In this document: positions 1-11,614 of the stretch, in pieces
How positions within the stretch are numbered: the stretch's first letter is position 1
Layout of the letters: every line of letters starts with the position of its first letter
NCBI GenBank assembly: GCA_018350325.1
Contig: JAEVLN010000015.1
Coordinates: forward strand, 2,191,289 to 2,255,288
From: Globodera rostochiensis
Lineage: Eukaryota; Nematoda; Chromadorea; Rhabditida; Heteroderidae
Direction of reading: 5' to 3'
Length of the DNA stretch: 64,000 nt
The notes under the pieces: generated by a model
What the model saw: the letters and a program-made list of their open reading frames with translations, nothing else
What the model was told of the DNA's origin: nothing
Database searches by the model: none
Made by a program: the position numbers and the translations under genes

Positions 1-46
1 ACTAACGGGGAGAAAGGAGGAAGAGACAAAGGAGGAGGAAAGTGAA

Positions 47-1834
47 ATGCGAAAAAGGAATCAACCTCAGGGGAGAAAGGGGGAGGAGAAGGAGAGTGAA
101 AAGCAAAAAAGGAATCAAACACCGGGGAGAAAGGAGGAAGAGGAGAAGAAACCGTGTCGCGGCTCTGCCCACGCCATCAGAATGGCAAAAGTTTCCCTGC
201 AGCATTGCAGCTTCTCCTCGGCGAGTCGGAAGTCGGAGCAAAGGGGGGAAGAGGAGAAGGAAACGAATTTGAGGGCCCACTTTCGGCTAACAATGCCCGC
301 CGAAGAGGGCAAGTCGATCAGAAAGACAATAAACGCTAAGGAACGGACGCTGGTGGGGCGAACGGTCAAACAAAGAATGAGGAAGGATAGAGAGGAGGAG
401 TCGCAAAGAATGAGGAAGGACAGAGAGGAGGAGTCGCAAAGAATGAGGAAGGACAGAGAGAAGGAGTCGCAAAGAATGAGGAAGGACAGAGAGAAGGAGT
501 CGCAAAGAATGAGGAAGGATAGAGAGGAGGAGTCGCAAAGAATGAGGAAGGATAGAGAGGAGGAGTCGCAAAGAATGAAGAAGGACAAAGAGGACATAAG
601 GGAGGAGTCGCAGAATAAAAGGGAATTGGAGGAAAGCAAAACGGCGGAGGCGGACAACGAGGGGGAGCAGCTCATTGTCAGGGAGCTGGTGAAGGAACAG
701 CTCGCACGGAAAAAGCCGGCCAAGGACGCGCAAGAAGTACGTGAACTGCTCCAGAACATGCGGGGCACCCTGCGCAAAGTGTTGAGAGAAAAACCGAAAA
801 AGCCAAGACTAACGTTGACAGAGAAGCAGAGAAAGGAGAGAGCGGAGGGCGGCAAGACGACGAGAGTGAAGGGAAAGGAAGCCCAAAGAGGCCGAGAGAC
901 CGCAAAGGACTTAGAAGCAGAGAGACAGAGAACGAGAGGGACAGTCGAACGGGGAGAGGGAAGAGAAAGCGGGGTAAAGGACGATGAAAGTCGGGCTGGC
1001 AGAAAAGGGGACGCGGGCGCCATTCCGCCTTCCTCCTCACGCCATCTGCCTCCCGGCCATTTCAGTCCGTCCTTCTCCTCCCAACCATTGCTCGCGCATC
1101 GCCAGGAGGCGGACAAATTTCCTCCCCCGCGGCATCGGCGTCTGCCGCCACCAAATGCGCCCAATCCCTCTCCTTCCGCCGCGTTCATCGCCACGTCCAA
1201 CCGACGCCGGTTTGGCTGGCGCATGGCGGAGCTGTGGTCGCGTCTGACCGCCCACTTGAGCGAGGCGGAGCTGGCCGAGTTGGACCAGCGTCTGGTGGAT
1301 GAGCTGCGGCGCGTGCGGCAGGTGGTCCGTCCGGAATGGTTGCTGTTCCGGCCCACTTTCTGTGTCAAGTGCGCGCTGTGTGAACAGTTGGCTTGTCCGG
1401 AGGAGTGTGGCACCCAATGGCCGCATCTCCTGCACTTTTTGGTGCCCGACCAGCTCGAGCTGGATCCGGACCGGCTGGACTTAGCACAGCTGCTTAGCGC
1501 CAAACGACTGCTCCTGCGACGTTTGCTGCGACATGCGGCACAACCGCTGGGCGGGCGCTGCCCCCACGCGGTGAGCCCTTTGTTCGTGCTGCACAGACGC
1601 GCATTGCGACACGTCAACCGCACGCTGATTCGCCAACACAACGAAACTGCAGCCGCTTTTCGCCGCAAAATGATCAAACGGCCGCCAAAATGGGTGCCAC
1701 GGTGGAGGAGCGGAGGGAACGACCGGTCAGACAAACGCACCCGGACCCGGGAAATTGGCACAATGCCAGGGATTCAGAATTTGAAAGAAAACAAAATAAA
1801 TAAAAAAAAAATTTTGGAGCAGAGAAAACGGTAA
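47..1834 (+). CDS. Hypothetical highly charged protein, single long ORF
   Basis: I do not recognise this protein. The ORF is open for 595 codons from the ATG at 47. The first half is Lys/Arg/Glu-rich, with six 11-residue RMRKDREEESQ repeats and a degenerate seventh. The second half differs: from about residue 390 it looks like a folded domain, with a cysteine cluster (FCVKCALCEQLACPEEC) and Leu/Arg-rich helices. The TAA at 1832-1834 overlaps a strong splice donor (GTAAGT from 1831), so the stop may lie in an intron. Splicing from that donor to the acceptor at 1999 is phase-compatible (two bases plus one) with the first recognised troponin T exon. It is therefore either a separate gene ending here or, less likely, an upstream part of the troponin T transcript. 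The region before about 1000 could also be partly non-coding low-complexity DNA. The internal ATG at 1224 is an alternative start for the cysteine-containing part. Confidence 0.4.
   Translation: MRKRNQPQGRKGEEKESEKQKRNQTPGRKEEEEKKPCRGSAHAIRMAKVSLQHCSFSSASRKSEQRGEEEKETNLRAHFRLTMPAEEGKSIRKTINAKERTLVGRTVKQRMRKDREEESQRMRKDREEESQRMRKDREKESQRMRKDREKESQRMRKDREEESQRMRKDREEESQRMKKDKEDIREESQNKRELEESKTAEADNEGEQLIVRELVKEQLARKKPAKDAQEVRELLQNMRGTLRKVLREKPKKPRLTLTEKQRKERAEGGKTTRVKGKEAQRGRETAKDLEAERQRTRGTVERGEGRESGVKDDESRAGRKGDAGAIPPSSSRHLPPGHFSPSFSSQPLLAHRQEADKFPPPRHRRLPPPNAPNPSPSAAFIATSNRRRFGWRMAELWSRLTAHLSEAELAELDQRLVDELRRVRQVVRPEWLLFRPTFCVKCALCEQLACPEECGTQWPHLLHFLVPDQLELDPDRLDLAQLLSAKRLLLRRLLRHAAQPLGGRCPHAVSPLFVLHRRALRHVNRTLIRQHNETAAAFRRKMIKRPPKWVPRWRSGGNDRSDKRTRTREIGTMPGIQNLKENKINKKKILEQRKR
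374..590 (+). repeat. 33-bp tandem repeat, about 6 copies
   Basis: The unit begins AGAATGAGGAAGGA and recurs every 33 bases. It differs mainly at GATAGAGAGG versus GACAGAGAAG. It is in frame with the surrounding ORF and encodes an 11-residue charged repeat. A seventh copy after 573 is degenerate. Confidence 0.9.
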
Positions 1835-1999
1835 GTTTCCATGTCTTTTCCATCTCTCTCCCCTCTAGCTCTCTCTTTCTCTCTCCACTCTAGCTTTCCT
1901 CTATCTCTTTTTCTTTTTCTCTCCCACTCTCTCCTATCCTTCTCTCACTCTCTCTCTCTCCTGCGGGCTCTTCAACAAAAACGCTCTCTCTCTCTTCAG

Positions 2000-4421
2000 C
2001 AGCGACGAGGAGGTCGAGGAGGAAAGCATCGCCGCTGATGAGGTAACTGCCCAGGAAGTGGCTCCCAAGGAGGAAGAGAAACCGGCTGCGCAGCCTGAAC
2101 CTGAAGTTGAGACGCCGGAAGAGAAAGAAGAGGCGGAAGAGGAAGAAGTGCCGGGATCGCCCGAAGCAGCGGCCTCCGCTCCAAAGGAGTTTGTTGGAGG
2201 GCGCTCCCCCCCCCCCCCCCCCCCGGGCTCAGAAGATCCGCCCTCCCCCCCCGGGCTCAGAGGTCCCCCTCCTCCCCCCCGGGAATTATGGCGTTAGCAA
2301 CCAAACCAAAGGGGCCAGATTTATTATTTTACAACAAAAGCGCAAATCTGCTCGATTTTTTAGAATGAGAGCGTAAAAACAAATAGTTTTCAGGCCCCCC
2401 GCGCTCAGAAGGCCCCCCCGGCTCAGAAGATCCCCCCTCCCCCCCCCCCGGGTTCAGCTCAAAAAATCCCCCGCCCCAGGTCAGAAAATCCCCCCCCCCC
2501 CAGCCTGCCTCAGGCTCAGAGGCCCCCCCCGCGCTCAGAGGCCCCCCCTCCCCCCTCCCCCCTCCCCCCCCCCCCCGCGCTCAGAAGGCCCCCCCTCCCC
2601 CTCCCCCCCCCCCGCGCTCAGAAGGCCCCCCCTCCCCCCCCGCGCTCAGAAGGCCCCCCTCCCCCCCCCCCCCCCCGCGCTCAGAAGGCCCCCCCTCCCC
2701 CCTCCCCCCCCCCGCGTCAGAAGGCCCCCCCTCCCCCCTCCCCCCCCCCCCCCGCGCTCAGAAGGCCCCCCCTCCCCCCCCGGTTCAGAAGATCTCCCCC
2801 CGGGTGAATGATTGTCTCCTTTTGGCTCTTTAGGGAATTCCGTCGCACCAGCGTGACGGAGTCCGTGGCGCCAACCGCCCAACTCCGTCGCGCACCGCCC
2901 CCACAGCCGAAGCCGCCAGCGGAGGAATCGATGACGGAGGCCGAGGCGGCGATGCTGGCGGTGAAAAAGCGCCATGAGGAGGAAGAAGAGGCCAAAATGC
3001 GCGACAATGACGAGCGACGTCGCCAGGAGCTCGCGGCAGTTGAGGACGAACTTCGCGTACTGAAGGAACGTCAGGCAGAAAGACGCGCGGAGCGCGAGAA
3101 GGAGGAGGCCGAATTTGCAGAACGACGACGCCATGATGAGGATCGACGACGCAAGGAGGAGGTAAGGACATGGGCAAGCTCCGTTTGAAGTTTTGAAGTT
3201 TTGTTGAGTGCCGAATTCCGCGGCATCGGGGGAATGACTGGGGGAGAAGGGCAGGAAAAGCCGGCATGGCGGCTAATGTCTGCTGCTTTAGGAGGAACGA
3301 AAGGCGCGTTTGGAAGCAGAAAAGGCGAAGCGGGAGGAGGACAAGCGGAAGCGTCAGCTGATGATGGCCGGCGGCTTTGGCGGATTTGTGGCGGCGGACG
3401 CGGACGGAGCCGGCAAGAATTTTGTGATTCCGGAGAAGAACGAAAAGGGGCAGCAGGGAATGCCGGGACAGCCAAGCAAACCGCGAGGACTCAGCAAGGA
3501 GCAGCAGGAAGAGGCCAAGGTGGCATTTGGAGAAAAGCAGCTAAATGAATGATTAATCCGCGCCACGTCTCATCTCATCGGCTAACATTTAGCGCAATTA
3601 CATGTCCATTGTGAACCGCCCGGTGGACGTGTCGAACATGTTGCCCAACGACATCAAGGCAAAGATCAAGCAGTTGCATGCCCGTATTGTCAAGCTGGAG
3701 AGCGAGAAGTACGATTTGGAGAAGAGAAAGGGTCGTCAGGAATACGATGTGAGTGTGGAAACTGGACTTGGCGGAATTTCAATTTTAGCTAAAAGAACTC
3801 AGCGAGCGTCAGAAGCAGCACGCGCGAGCGAAGGCCCTCGAGACGGGCGTCGACCCAAGCGAAGTGGAAACGTCCGGCAACTTTCCCGTAAGACTCTCGA
3901 GACCCTTTGACATTCGGCCACCCCCCCCTTTACCCTTAAGCCAAAAGTTCGCGTGGCTTCAAAGTTTGACCGCCAGACGGACCACCGGGCGTATGGGCAG
4001 AGACGCGAACTGTTCGAGAACGTGAGTCACTCATTGGCAAAGACCCAAACGCGCATCAAATTATTCGAGTTGAGTAATCAATTCCACTTCATTTGAAGCC
4101 GCCCCAGACACCGGAGCCAACAATTGCGCACGGAAGCGGACGACCGCCGACGGAATGGGGCCGCAAGGAGTTCGAGGAGTTGGAGAACATCAGGAAGAAC
4201 TTGGAACCGCCCAAGTACGTGGAGCAGGTGAAGGCGGAAGGCGACGCGGCCAAGCCGCCAGTGCCGGTCATTCCGCTACAACTGCCCGCGGACGAAGGGC
4301 TGCCCGCGGCGGCGCCTGTCGACGCGGCACCGCCACCACCGGAAAAGGTTGAGGGGGGGGGAGAAGTGCCATTCTTTCACATTTTATTTCATTTCAGCCG
4401 AGGCGCAGCGTGAAGGCATAA
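2000..4421 (+). CDS. Troponin T
   Basis: Troponin T anchors the troponin complex to tropomyosin on thin filaments of striated (body-wall type) muscle. Eight coding exons join with consistent phase: 2000-2188, 2834-3161, 3292-3519, 3593-3748, 3789-3887, 3941-4021, 4099-4347, 4398-4421. They give about 450 residues. The order is an acidic N-terminus ([14 protein letters not shown]), a long charged coiled coil ([18 protein letters not shown]), the tropomyosin-binding and troponin I/C-binding core ([34 protein letters not shown]), then [20 protein letters not shown] and a Pro/Ala-rich tail ending PRRSVKA. This core and the position of its introns agree with what I know of nematode troponin T (mup-2/tnt family). 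The 5' end is unresolved: exon 2000-2188 has no ATG and needs two bases from an upstream exon. The likely start is a short exon carrying ATG plus two bases, which I could not place. The last coding exon is only 24 bases. Confidence 0.93.
2189..2833 (+). repeat. C-rich repeat filling troponin T intron
   Basis: This 645-bp intron consists of C-runs of 7-16 bases alternating with short GCGCTCAGAAGGC or GGCTCAGAAGATC blocks. The block recurs roughly every 25-40 bases from 2225 to 2790. An isolated piece of the 140-bp satellite interrupts it. It is the longest intron of the gene; the other introns are 41-130 bp. Confidence 0.85.
2283..2390 (+). repeat. Solitary diverged copy of the 140-bp satellite
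   Basis: AATTATGGCGTTAGCAACC, AAAGGGGCCAGATTTATTAT, GCAAATCTGCTCGATTTTTT and AGAATGAGAGCG occur in the same order as in the satellite array at 4855-12597, with several substitutions. It lies inside a troponin T intron, 2.5 kb from the array, and is in the same orientation as the short left-hand block. Confidence 0.9.
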
Positions 4422-4833
4422 AGTGCGGAGAGCGACGGAAGAGAACAAAGCGATGGGAGGGGACCAAAAGCATTCGATAGATACGAAAGAAGCCACTGAC
4501 TTGCCAAACCGTTGCACGAACATTTGTAGTGATCAAAATGGAACAAATGTTATAATATTGCGACCTTTTATTCAACGAAATAAGCAATGGCGAACGTCAG
4601 AGGGATTTCAGCACGGCGGATGTCCCCCGGGGGGGGGCGAATCAAAAGAACTCAATTGGCGACAATTTGCTAATTTGGATTACTGTATGATTTGCTTATA
4701 ATATATACAATATGCCCGCCTCGGTTATTTTGGGTCCCCGGCCTCATATTCAAATTCACGTTTTTCTTAAATGAATTAATCTGGCACTCTGCCGGATTGT
4801 CTTCTTCCATTATTTATTCACCTGTTCTACGCT
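4422..4833. other. Non-coding DNA downstream of troponin T
   Basis: This holds the troponin T 3' UTR and flank. It is moderately AT-rich, with one short G-run near 4630. I see no convincing ORF, RNA gene or repeat before the satellite block. Confidence 0.6.
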
Positions 4834-5392
4834 AGAAGAGCAGCTGAAGTCGGCATAACAAAAAAGCGCAAATCTGCTCTATTTTTTAGAATGCGAGGCA
4901 AACAAAAACTAATTTTTAGCGAAATTGTTGACTTTTTGTGATTTCAGCAAATTATGGCGTTAGCAACCAAACCAAAGGGGTCAGCTTTATTATTTTGCAA
5001 CAAAATTGCAAATCTGCTCTATTTTTTAGAATGCGAGGCAAACAAAAACTAATTTTTAGCAAAATTGTTCACTTTTTGTGATTTCAGCAAATTATGGCGT
5101 TAGCAACCAAATCAAAGGGGTCAGCTTTATTATTTTGCAACAAAAATGCAAATCTGCTCTATTTTTTAGAATGCGAGGCAAACAAAAACTAATTTTTAGC
5201 GAAATTGTTGACTTTTTGTGATTTCAGCAAATTATGGCGTTAGCAACCAAATCAAAGGGGTCAGCTTTATTATTTTGCAACAAAATTGCAAATCTGCTCT
5301 ATTTTTTAGAATGCGAGGCAAACAAAAACTAATTTTTAGCAAAATTGTTGACTTTTTGTGATTTCAGCAAATTATGGCGTTAGCAACCAAAA
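4834..5392 (+). repeat. 140-bp satellite, left forward block (about 4 copies)
   Basis: It opens with AGAAGAGCAGCTGAAGTCGG (4834), which matches the start of the 195-bp flanking module at 5393. Direct satellite units follow, marked by CAAATCTGCTCTATTTTTTA, GAATGCGAGGCAAACAAAA and AATTATGGCGTTAGCAACC. Copies differ by a few bases, for example GCGAAATTG versus GCAAAATTG. Confidence 0.95.
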
Positions 5393-5587
5393 GAAGAGTA
5401 GCTGAAGTCGGTATTTGTCTAGCTAATGAATAATTTGTAAGTTTTGACTGACTGACGTAGAGCCCGGACTTGAGGACCGATCGAGATTTGAAACAAGAAT
5501 CTCGATCGGTCCGTGCTCTAGACTGACGCGCCAAGATGGCCAGTTCCGGCTGAAGTTGGCTGTAGACGCAAATATAAGCTAGTTGTC
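5393..5587 (+). repeat. 195-bp flanking module, copy 1
   Basis: The module runs from AGAAGAGTAGCTGAAGTCGG to ATATAAGCTAGTT. It is identical by eye to 12598-12792. It contains a 63-bp palindrome (5458-5520) and an ACTGACTGACG motif. It separates forward-oriented satellite units on the left from reverse-oriented units on the right. Confidence 0.93.
5458..5520. repeat. Palindromic foldback in flanking module, copy 1
   Basis: TAGAGC...GACCGATCGAGATT is followed, after a spacer of about 9 bases, by AATCTCGATCGGTC...GCTCTA. This gives a stem of about 20 bp with an unpaired CCGGACTTGAG segment on the left arm. Related palindromes occur at 12665, 35938 and 58117. Confidence 0.88.
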
Positions 5588-8500
5588 AACAATTTTGCTA
5601 AAAATTAGTTTTTGTTTGCCTCGCATTCTAAAACATAGAGCAGATTTGCAATTTTGTTGCAAAATAATAAAGCTGACCCCTTTGATTTGGTTGCTAACGC
5701 CATAATTTGCTGAAATCACAAAAAGTCAACAATTTTGCTAAAAATTTTCTAAAAAATAGAGCAGATTTGCAATTTTGTTGCAAAATAATAAAGCTGACCC
5801 CTTTGATTTGGTTGCTAACGCCATAATTTGCTGAAATCACAAAAAGTCAACAATTTTGCTAAAAATTAGTTTTTGTTTGCCTCGCATTCTAAAAAATAGA
5901 GCAGATTTGCAATTTTGTTGCAAAATAATAAAGCTGACCCCTTTGATTTGGTTGCTAACGCCATAATTTGCTGAAATCACAAAAAGTCAACAATTTCGCT
6001 AAAAATTAGTTTTTGTTTGCCTCGCATTCTAAAAAATAGAGCAGATTTGCAATTTTGTTGCAAAATAATAAAGCTGACCCCTTTGATTTGGTTGCTAACG
6101 CCATAATTTGCTGAAATCACAAAAAGTCAACAATTTTGCTAAAAATTAGTTTTTGTTTGCCTCGCATTCTAAAAAATAGAGCAGATTTGCAATTTTGTTG
6201 CAAAATAATAAAGCTGACCCCTTTGATTTGGTTGCTAACGCCATAATTTGCTGAAATCACAAAAAGTCAACAATTTCGCTAAAAATTAGTTTTTGTTTGC
6301 CTCGCATTCTAAAAAATAGAGCAGATTTGCAATTTTGTTGCAAAATAATAAAGCTGACCCCTTTGATTTGGTTGCTAACGCCATAATTTGCTGAAATCAC
6401 AAAAAGTCAACAATTTTGCTAAAAATTAGTTTTTGTTTGCCTCGCATTCTAAAAAATAGAGCAGATTTGCAATTTTGTTGCAAAATAATAAAGCTGACCC
6501 CTTTGATTTGGTTGCTAACGCCATAATTTGCTGAAATCACAAAAAGTCAACAATTTCGCTAAAAATTAGTTTTTGTTTGCCTCGCATTCTAAAAAATAGA
6601 GCAGATTTGCAATTTTGTTGCAAAATAATAAAGCTGACCCCTTTGATTTGGTTGCTAACGCCATAATTTGCTGAAATCACAAAAAGTCAACAATTTTGCT
6701 AAAAATTAGTTTTTGTTTGCCTCGCATTCTAAAAAATAGAGCAGATTTGCAATTTTGTTGCAAAATAATAAAGCTGACCCCTTTGATTTGGTTGCTAACG
6801 CCATAATTTGCTGAAATCACAAAAAGTCAACAATTTTGCTAAAAATTAGTTTTTGTTTGCCTCGCATTCTAAAAAATAGAGCAGATTTGCAATTTTGTTG
6901 CAAAATAATAAAGCTGACCCCTTTGATTTGGTTGCTAACGCCATAATTTGCTGAAATCACAAAAAGTCAACAATTTCGCTAAAAATTAGTTTTTGTTTGC
7001 CTCGCATTCTAAAAAATAGAGCAGATTTGCAATTTTGTTGCAAAATAATAAAGCTGACCCCTTTGATTTGGTTGCTAACGCCATAATTTGCTGAAATCAC
7101 AAAAAGTCAACAATTTTGCTAAAAATTAGTTTTTGTTTGCCTCGCATTCTAAAAAATAGAGCAGATTTGCAATTTTGTTGCAAAATAATAAAGCTGACCC
7201 CTTTGATTTGGTTGCTAACGCCATAATTTGCTGAAATCACAAAAAGTCAACAATTTTGCTAAAAATTAGTTTTTGTTTGCCTCGCATTCTAAAAAATAGA
7301 GCAGATTTGCAATTTTGTTGCAAAATAATAAAGCTGACCCCTTTGATTTGGTTGCTAACGCCATAATTTGCTGAAATCACAAAAAGTCAACAATTTCGCT
7401 AAAAATTAGTTTTTGTTTGCCTCGCATTCTAAAAAATAGAGCAGATTTGCAATTTTGTTGCAAAATAATAAAGCTGACCCCTTTGATTTGGTTGCTAACG
7501 CCATAATTTGCTGAAATCACAAAAAGTCAACAATTTTGCTAAAAATTAGTTTTTGTTTGCCTCGCATTCTAAAAAATAGAGCAGATTTGCAATTTTGTTG
7601 CAAAATAATAAAGCTGACCCCTTTGATTTGGTTGCTAACGCCATAATTTGCTGAAATCACAAAAAGTCAACAATTTTGCTAAAAATTAGTTTTTGTTTGC
7701 CTCGCATTCTAAAAAATAGAGCAGATTTGCAATTTTGTTGCAAAATAATAAAGCTGACCCCTTTGATTTGGTTGCTAACGCCATAATTTGCTGAAATCAC
7801 AAAAAGTCAACAATTTTGCTAAAAATTAGTTTTTGTTTGCCTCGCATTCTAAAAAATAGAGCAGATTTGCAATTTTGTTGCAAAATAATAAAGCTGACCC
7901 CTTTGATTTGGTTGCTAACGCCATAATTTGCTGAAATCACAAAAAGTCAACAATTTTGCTAAAAATTAGTTTTTGTTTGCCTCGCATTCTAAAAAATAGA
8001 GCAGATTTGCAATTTTGTTGCAAAATAATAAAGCTGACCCCTTTGATTTGGTTGCTAACGCCATAATTTGCTGAAATCACAAAAAGTCAACAATTTTGCT
8101 AAAAATTAGTTTTTGTTTGCCTCGCATTCTAAAAAATAGAGCAGATTTGCAATTTTGTTGCAAAATAATAAAGCTGACCCCTTTGATTTGGTTGCTAACG
8201 CCATAATTTGCTGAAATCACAAAAAGTCAACAATTTCGCTAAAAATTAGTTTTTGTTTGCCTCGCATTCTAAAAAATAGAGCAGATTTGCAATTTTGTTG
8301 CAAAATAATAAAGCTGACCCCTTTGATTTGGTTGCTAACGCCATAATTTGCTGAAATCACAAAAAGTCAACAATTTTGCTAAAAATTAGTTTTTGTTTGC
8401 CTCGCATTCTAAAAAATAGAGCAGATTTGCAATTTTGTTGCAAAATAATAAAGCTGACCCCTTTGATTTGGTTGCTAACGCCATAATTTGCTGAAATCAC

Positions 8501-11500
8501 AAAAAGTCAACAATTTTGCTAAAAATTAGTTTTTGTTTGCCTCGCATTCTAAAAAATAGAGCAGATTTGCAATTTTGTTGCAAAATAATAAAGCTGACCC
8601 CTTTGATTTGGTTGCTAACGCCATAATTTGCTGAAATCACAAAAAGTCAACAATTTTGCTAAAAATTAGTTTTTGTTTGCCTCGCATTCTAAAAAATAGA
8701 GCAGATTTGCAATTTTGTTGCAAAATAATAAAGCTGACCCCTTTGATTTGGTTGCTAACGCCATAATTTGCTGAAATCACAAAAAGTCAACAATTTCGCT
8801 AAAAATTAGTTTTTGTTTGCCTCGCATTCTAAAAAATAGAGCAGATTTGCAATTTTGTTGCAAAATAATAAAGCTGACCCCTTTGATTTGGTTGCTAACG
8901 CCATAATTTGCTGAAATCACAAAAAGTCAACAATTTTGCTAAAAATTAGTTTTTGTTTGCCTCGCATTCTAAAAAATAGAGCAGATTTGCAATTTTGTTG
9001 CAAAATAATAAAGCTGACCCCTTTGATTTGGTTGCTAACGCCATAATTTGCTGAAATCACAAAAAGTCAACAATTTTGCTAAAAATTAGTTTTTGTTTGC
9101 CTCGCATTCTAAAAAATAGAGCAGATTTTCAATTTTTGTTGCAAAATAATAAAGCTGACCCCTTTGATTTGGTTGCTAACGCCATAATTTGCTGAAATCA
9201 CAAAAAGTCAACAATTTTGCTAAAAATTAGTTTTTGTTTGCCTCGCATTCTAAAAAATAGAGCAGATTTGCAATTTTGTTGCAAAATAATAAAGCTGACC
9301 CCTTTGATTTGGTTGCTAACGCCATAATTTGCTGAAATCACAAAAAGTCAACAATTTTGCTAAAAATTAGTTTTTGTTTGCCTCGCATTCTAAAAAATAG
9401 AGCAGATTTGCAATTTTGTTGCAAAATAATAAAGCTGACCCCTTTGATTTGGTTGCTAACGCCATAATTTGCTGAAATCACAAAAAGTCAACAATTTTGC
9501 TAAAAATTAGTTTTTGTTTGCCTCGCATTCTAAAAAATAGAGCAGATTTGCAATTTTGTTGCAAAATAATAAAGCTGACCCCTTTGATTTGGTTGCTAAC
9601 GCCATAATTTGCTGAAATCACAAAAAGTCAACAATTTCGCTAAAAATTAGTTTTTGTTTGCCTCGCATTCTAAAAAATAGAGCAGATTTGCAATTTTGTT
9701 GCAAAATAATAAAGCTGACCCCTTTGATTTGGTTGCTAACGCCATAATTTGCTGAAATCACAAAAAGTCAACAATTTCGCTAAAAATTAGTTTTTGTTTG
9801 CCTCGCATTCTAAAAAATAGAGCAGATTTGCAATTTTGTTGCAAAATAATAAAGCTGACCCCTTTGATTTGGTTGCTAACGCCATAATTTGCTGAAATCA
9901 CAAAAAGTCAACAATTTTGCTAAAAATTAGTTTTTGTTTGCCTCGCATTCTAAAAAATAGAGCAGATTTGCAATTTTGTTGCAAAATAATAAAGCTGACC
10001 CCTTTGATTTGGTTGCTAACGCCATAATTTGCTGAAATCACAAAAAGTCAACAATTTTGCTAAAAATTAGTTTTTGTTTGCCTCGCATTCTAAAAAATAG
10101 AGCAGATTTGCAATTTTGTTGCAAAATAATAAAGCTGACCCCTTTGATTTGGTTGCTAACGCCATAATTTGCTGAAATCACAAAAAGTCAACAATTTTGC
10201 TAAAAATTAGTTTTTGTTTGCCTCGCATTCTAAAAAATAGAGCAGATTTGCATTTTTGTTGCAAAATAATAAAGCTGACCCCTTTGATTTGGTTGCTAAC
10301 GCCATAATTTGCTGAAATCACAAAAAGTCAACAATTTTGCTAAAAATTAGTTTTTGTTTGCCTCGCATTCTAAAAAATAGAGCAGATTTGCATTTTGTTG
10401 CAAAATAATAAAGCTGACCCCTTTGATTTGGTTGCTAACGCCATAATTTGCTGAAATCACAAAAAGTCAACAATTTTGCTAAAAATTAGTTTTTGTTTGC
10501 CTCGCATTCTAAAAAATAGAGCAGATTTGCAATTTTGTTGCAAAATAATAAAGCTGACCCCTTTGATTTGGTTGCTAACGCCATAATTTGCTGAAATCAC
10601 AAAAAGTCAACAATTTTGCTAAAAATTAGTTTTTGTTTGCCTCGCATTCTAAAACATAGAGCAGATTTGCAATTTTGTTGCAAAATAATAAAGCTGACCC
10701 CTTTGATTTGGTTGCTAACGCCATAATTTGCTGAAATCACAAAAAGTCAACAATTTCGCTAAAAATTAGTTTTTGTTTGCCTCGCTTTCTAAAAAATAGA
10801 GCAGATTTGCATTTTTGTTGCAAAATAATAAAGCTGACCCCTTTGATTTGGTTGCTAACGCCATGATTTGCTGAAATCACAAAAAGTCAACAATTTCGCT
10901 AAAAATTAGTTTTTGTTTGCCTCGCATTCTAAAAAATAGAGCAGATTTGCAATTTTGTTGCAAAATAATAAAGCTGACCCCTTTGATTTGGTTGCTAACG
11001 CCATAATTTGCTGAAATCACAAAAAGTCAACAATTTTGCTAAAAATTAGTTTTTGTTTGCCTCGCATTCTAAAAAATAGAGCAGATTTGCAATTTTGTTG
11101 CAAAATAATAAAGCTGACCCCTTTGATTTGGTTGCTAACGCCATAATTTGCTGAAATCACAAAAAGTCAACAATTTTGCTAAAAATTAGTTTTTGTTTGC
11201 CTCGCATTCTAATAGAGCAGATTTGCATTTTTGTTGCAAAATCTGACCCCTTTGATTTGGTTGCTAACGCCATAATTTGCTGAAATCACAAAAAGTCAAC
11301 AATTTCGCTAAAAATTAGTTTTTGTTTGCCTCGCATTCTAAAAAATAGAGCAGATTTGCAATTTTGTTGCAAAATAATAAAGCTGACCCCTTTGATTTGG
11401 TTGCTAACGCCATAATTTGCTGAAATCACAAAAAGTCAACAATTTCGCTAAAAATTAGTTTTTGTTTGCCTCGCATTCTAAAAAATAGAGCAGATTTGCA

Positions 11501-11614
11501 TTTTTGTTGCAAAATAATAAAGCTGACCCCTTTGATTTGGTTGCTAACGCCATAATTTGCTGAAATCACAAAAAGTCAACCATTTTGCTAAAAATTAGTT
11601 TTTGTTTGCCTCGC
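5588..11614 (-). repeat. 140-bp satellite, main reverse block (about 43 copies)
   Basis: The unit is 140 bp: CTCGCATTCT recurs at 5881, 6021, 6161 and so on. It is AT-rich, about 65-70 percent. Copies are nearly identical; the commonest variant is AATTTCGCT versus AATTTTGCT, distributed in a partly regular pattern that suggests multi-unit duplication. Diverged or shortened units sit at the ends, for example 11161-11260. I find no ORF of note. The block ends abruptly at TGCCTCGCA (11614), where orientation flips. Confidence 0.97.

Noticed and set aside
5588..11614. CRISPR array
   Set aside because: The 140-bp units are contiguous without unique spacers, and the host is a nematode. It is a satellite.
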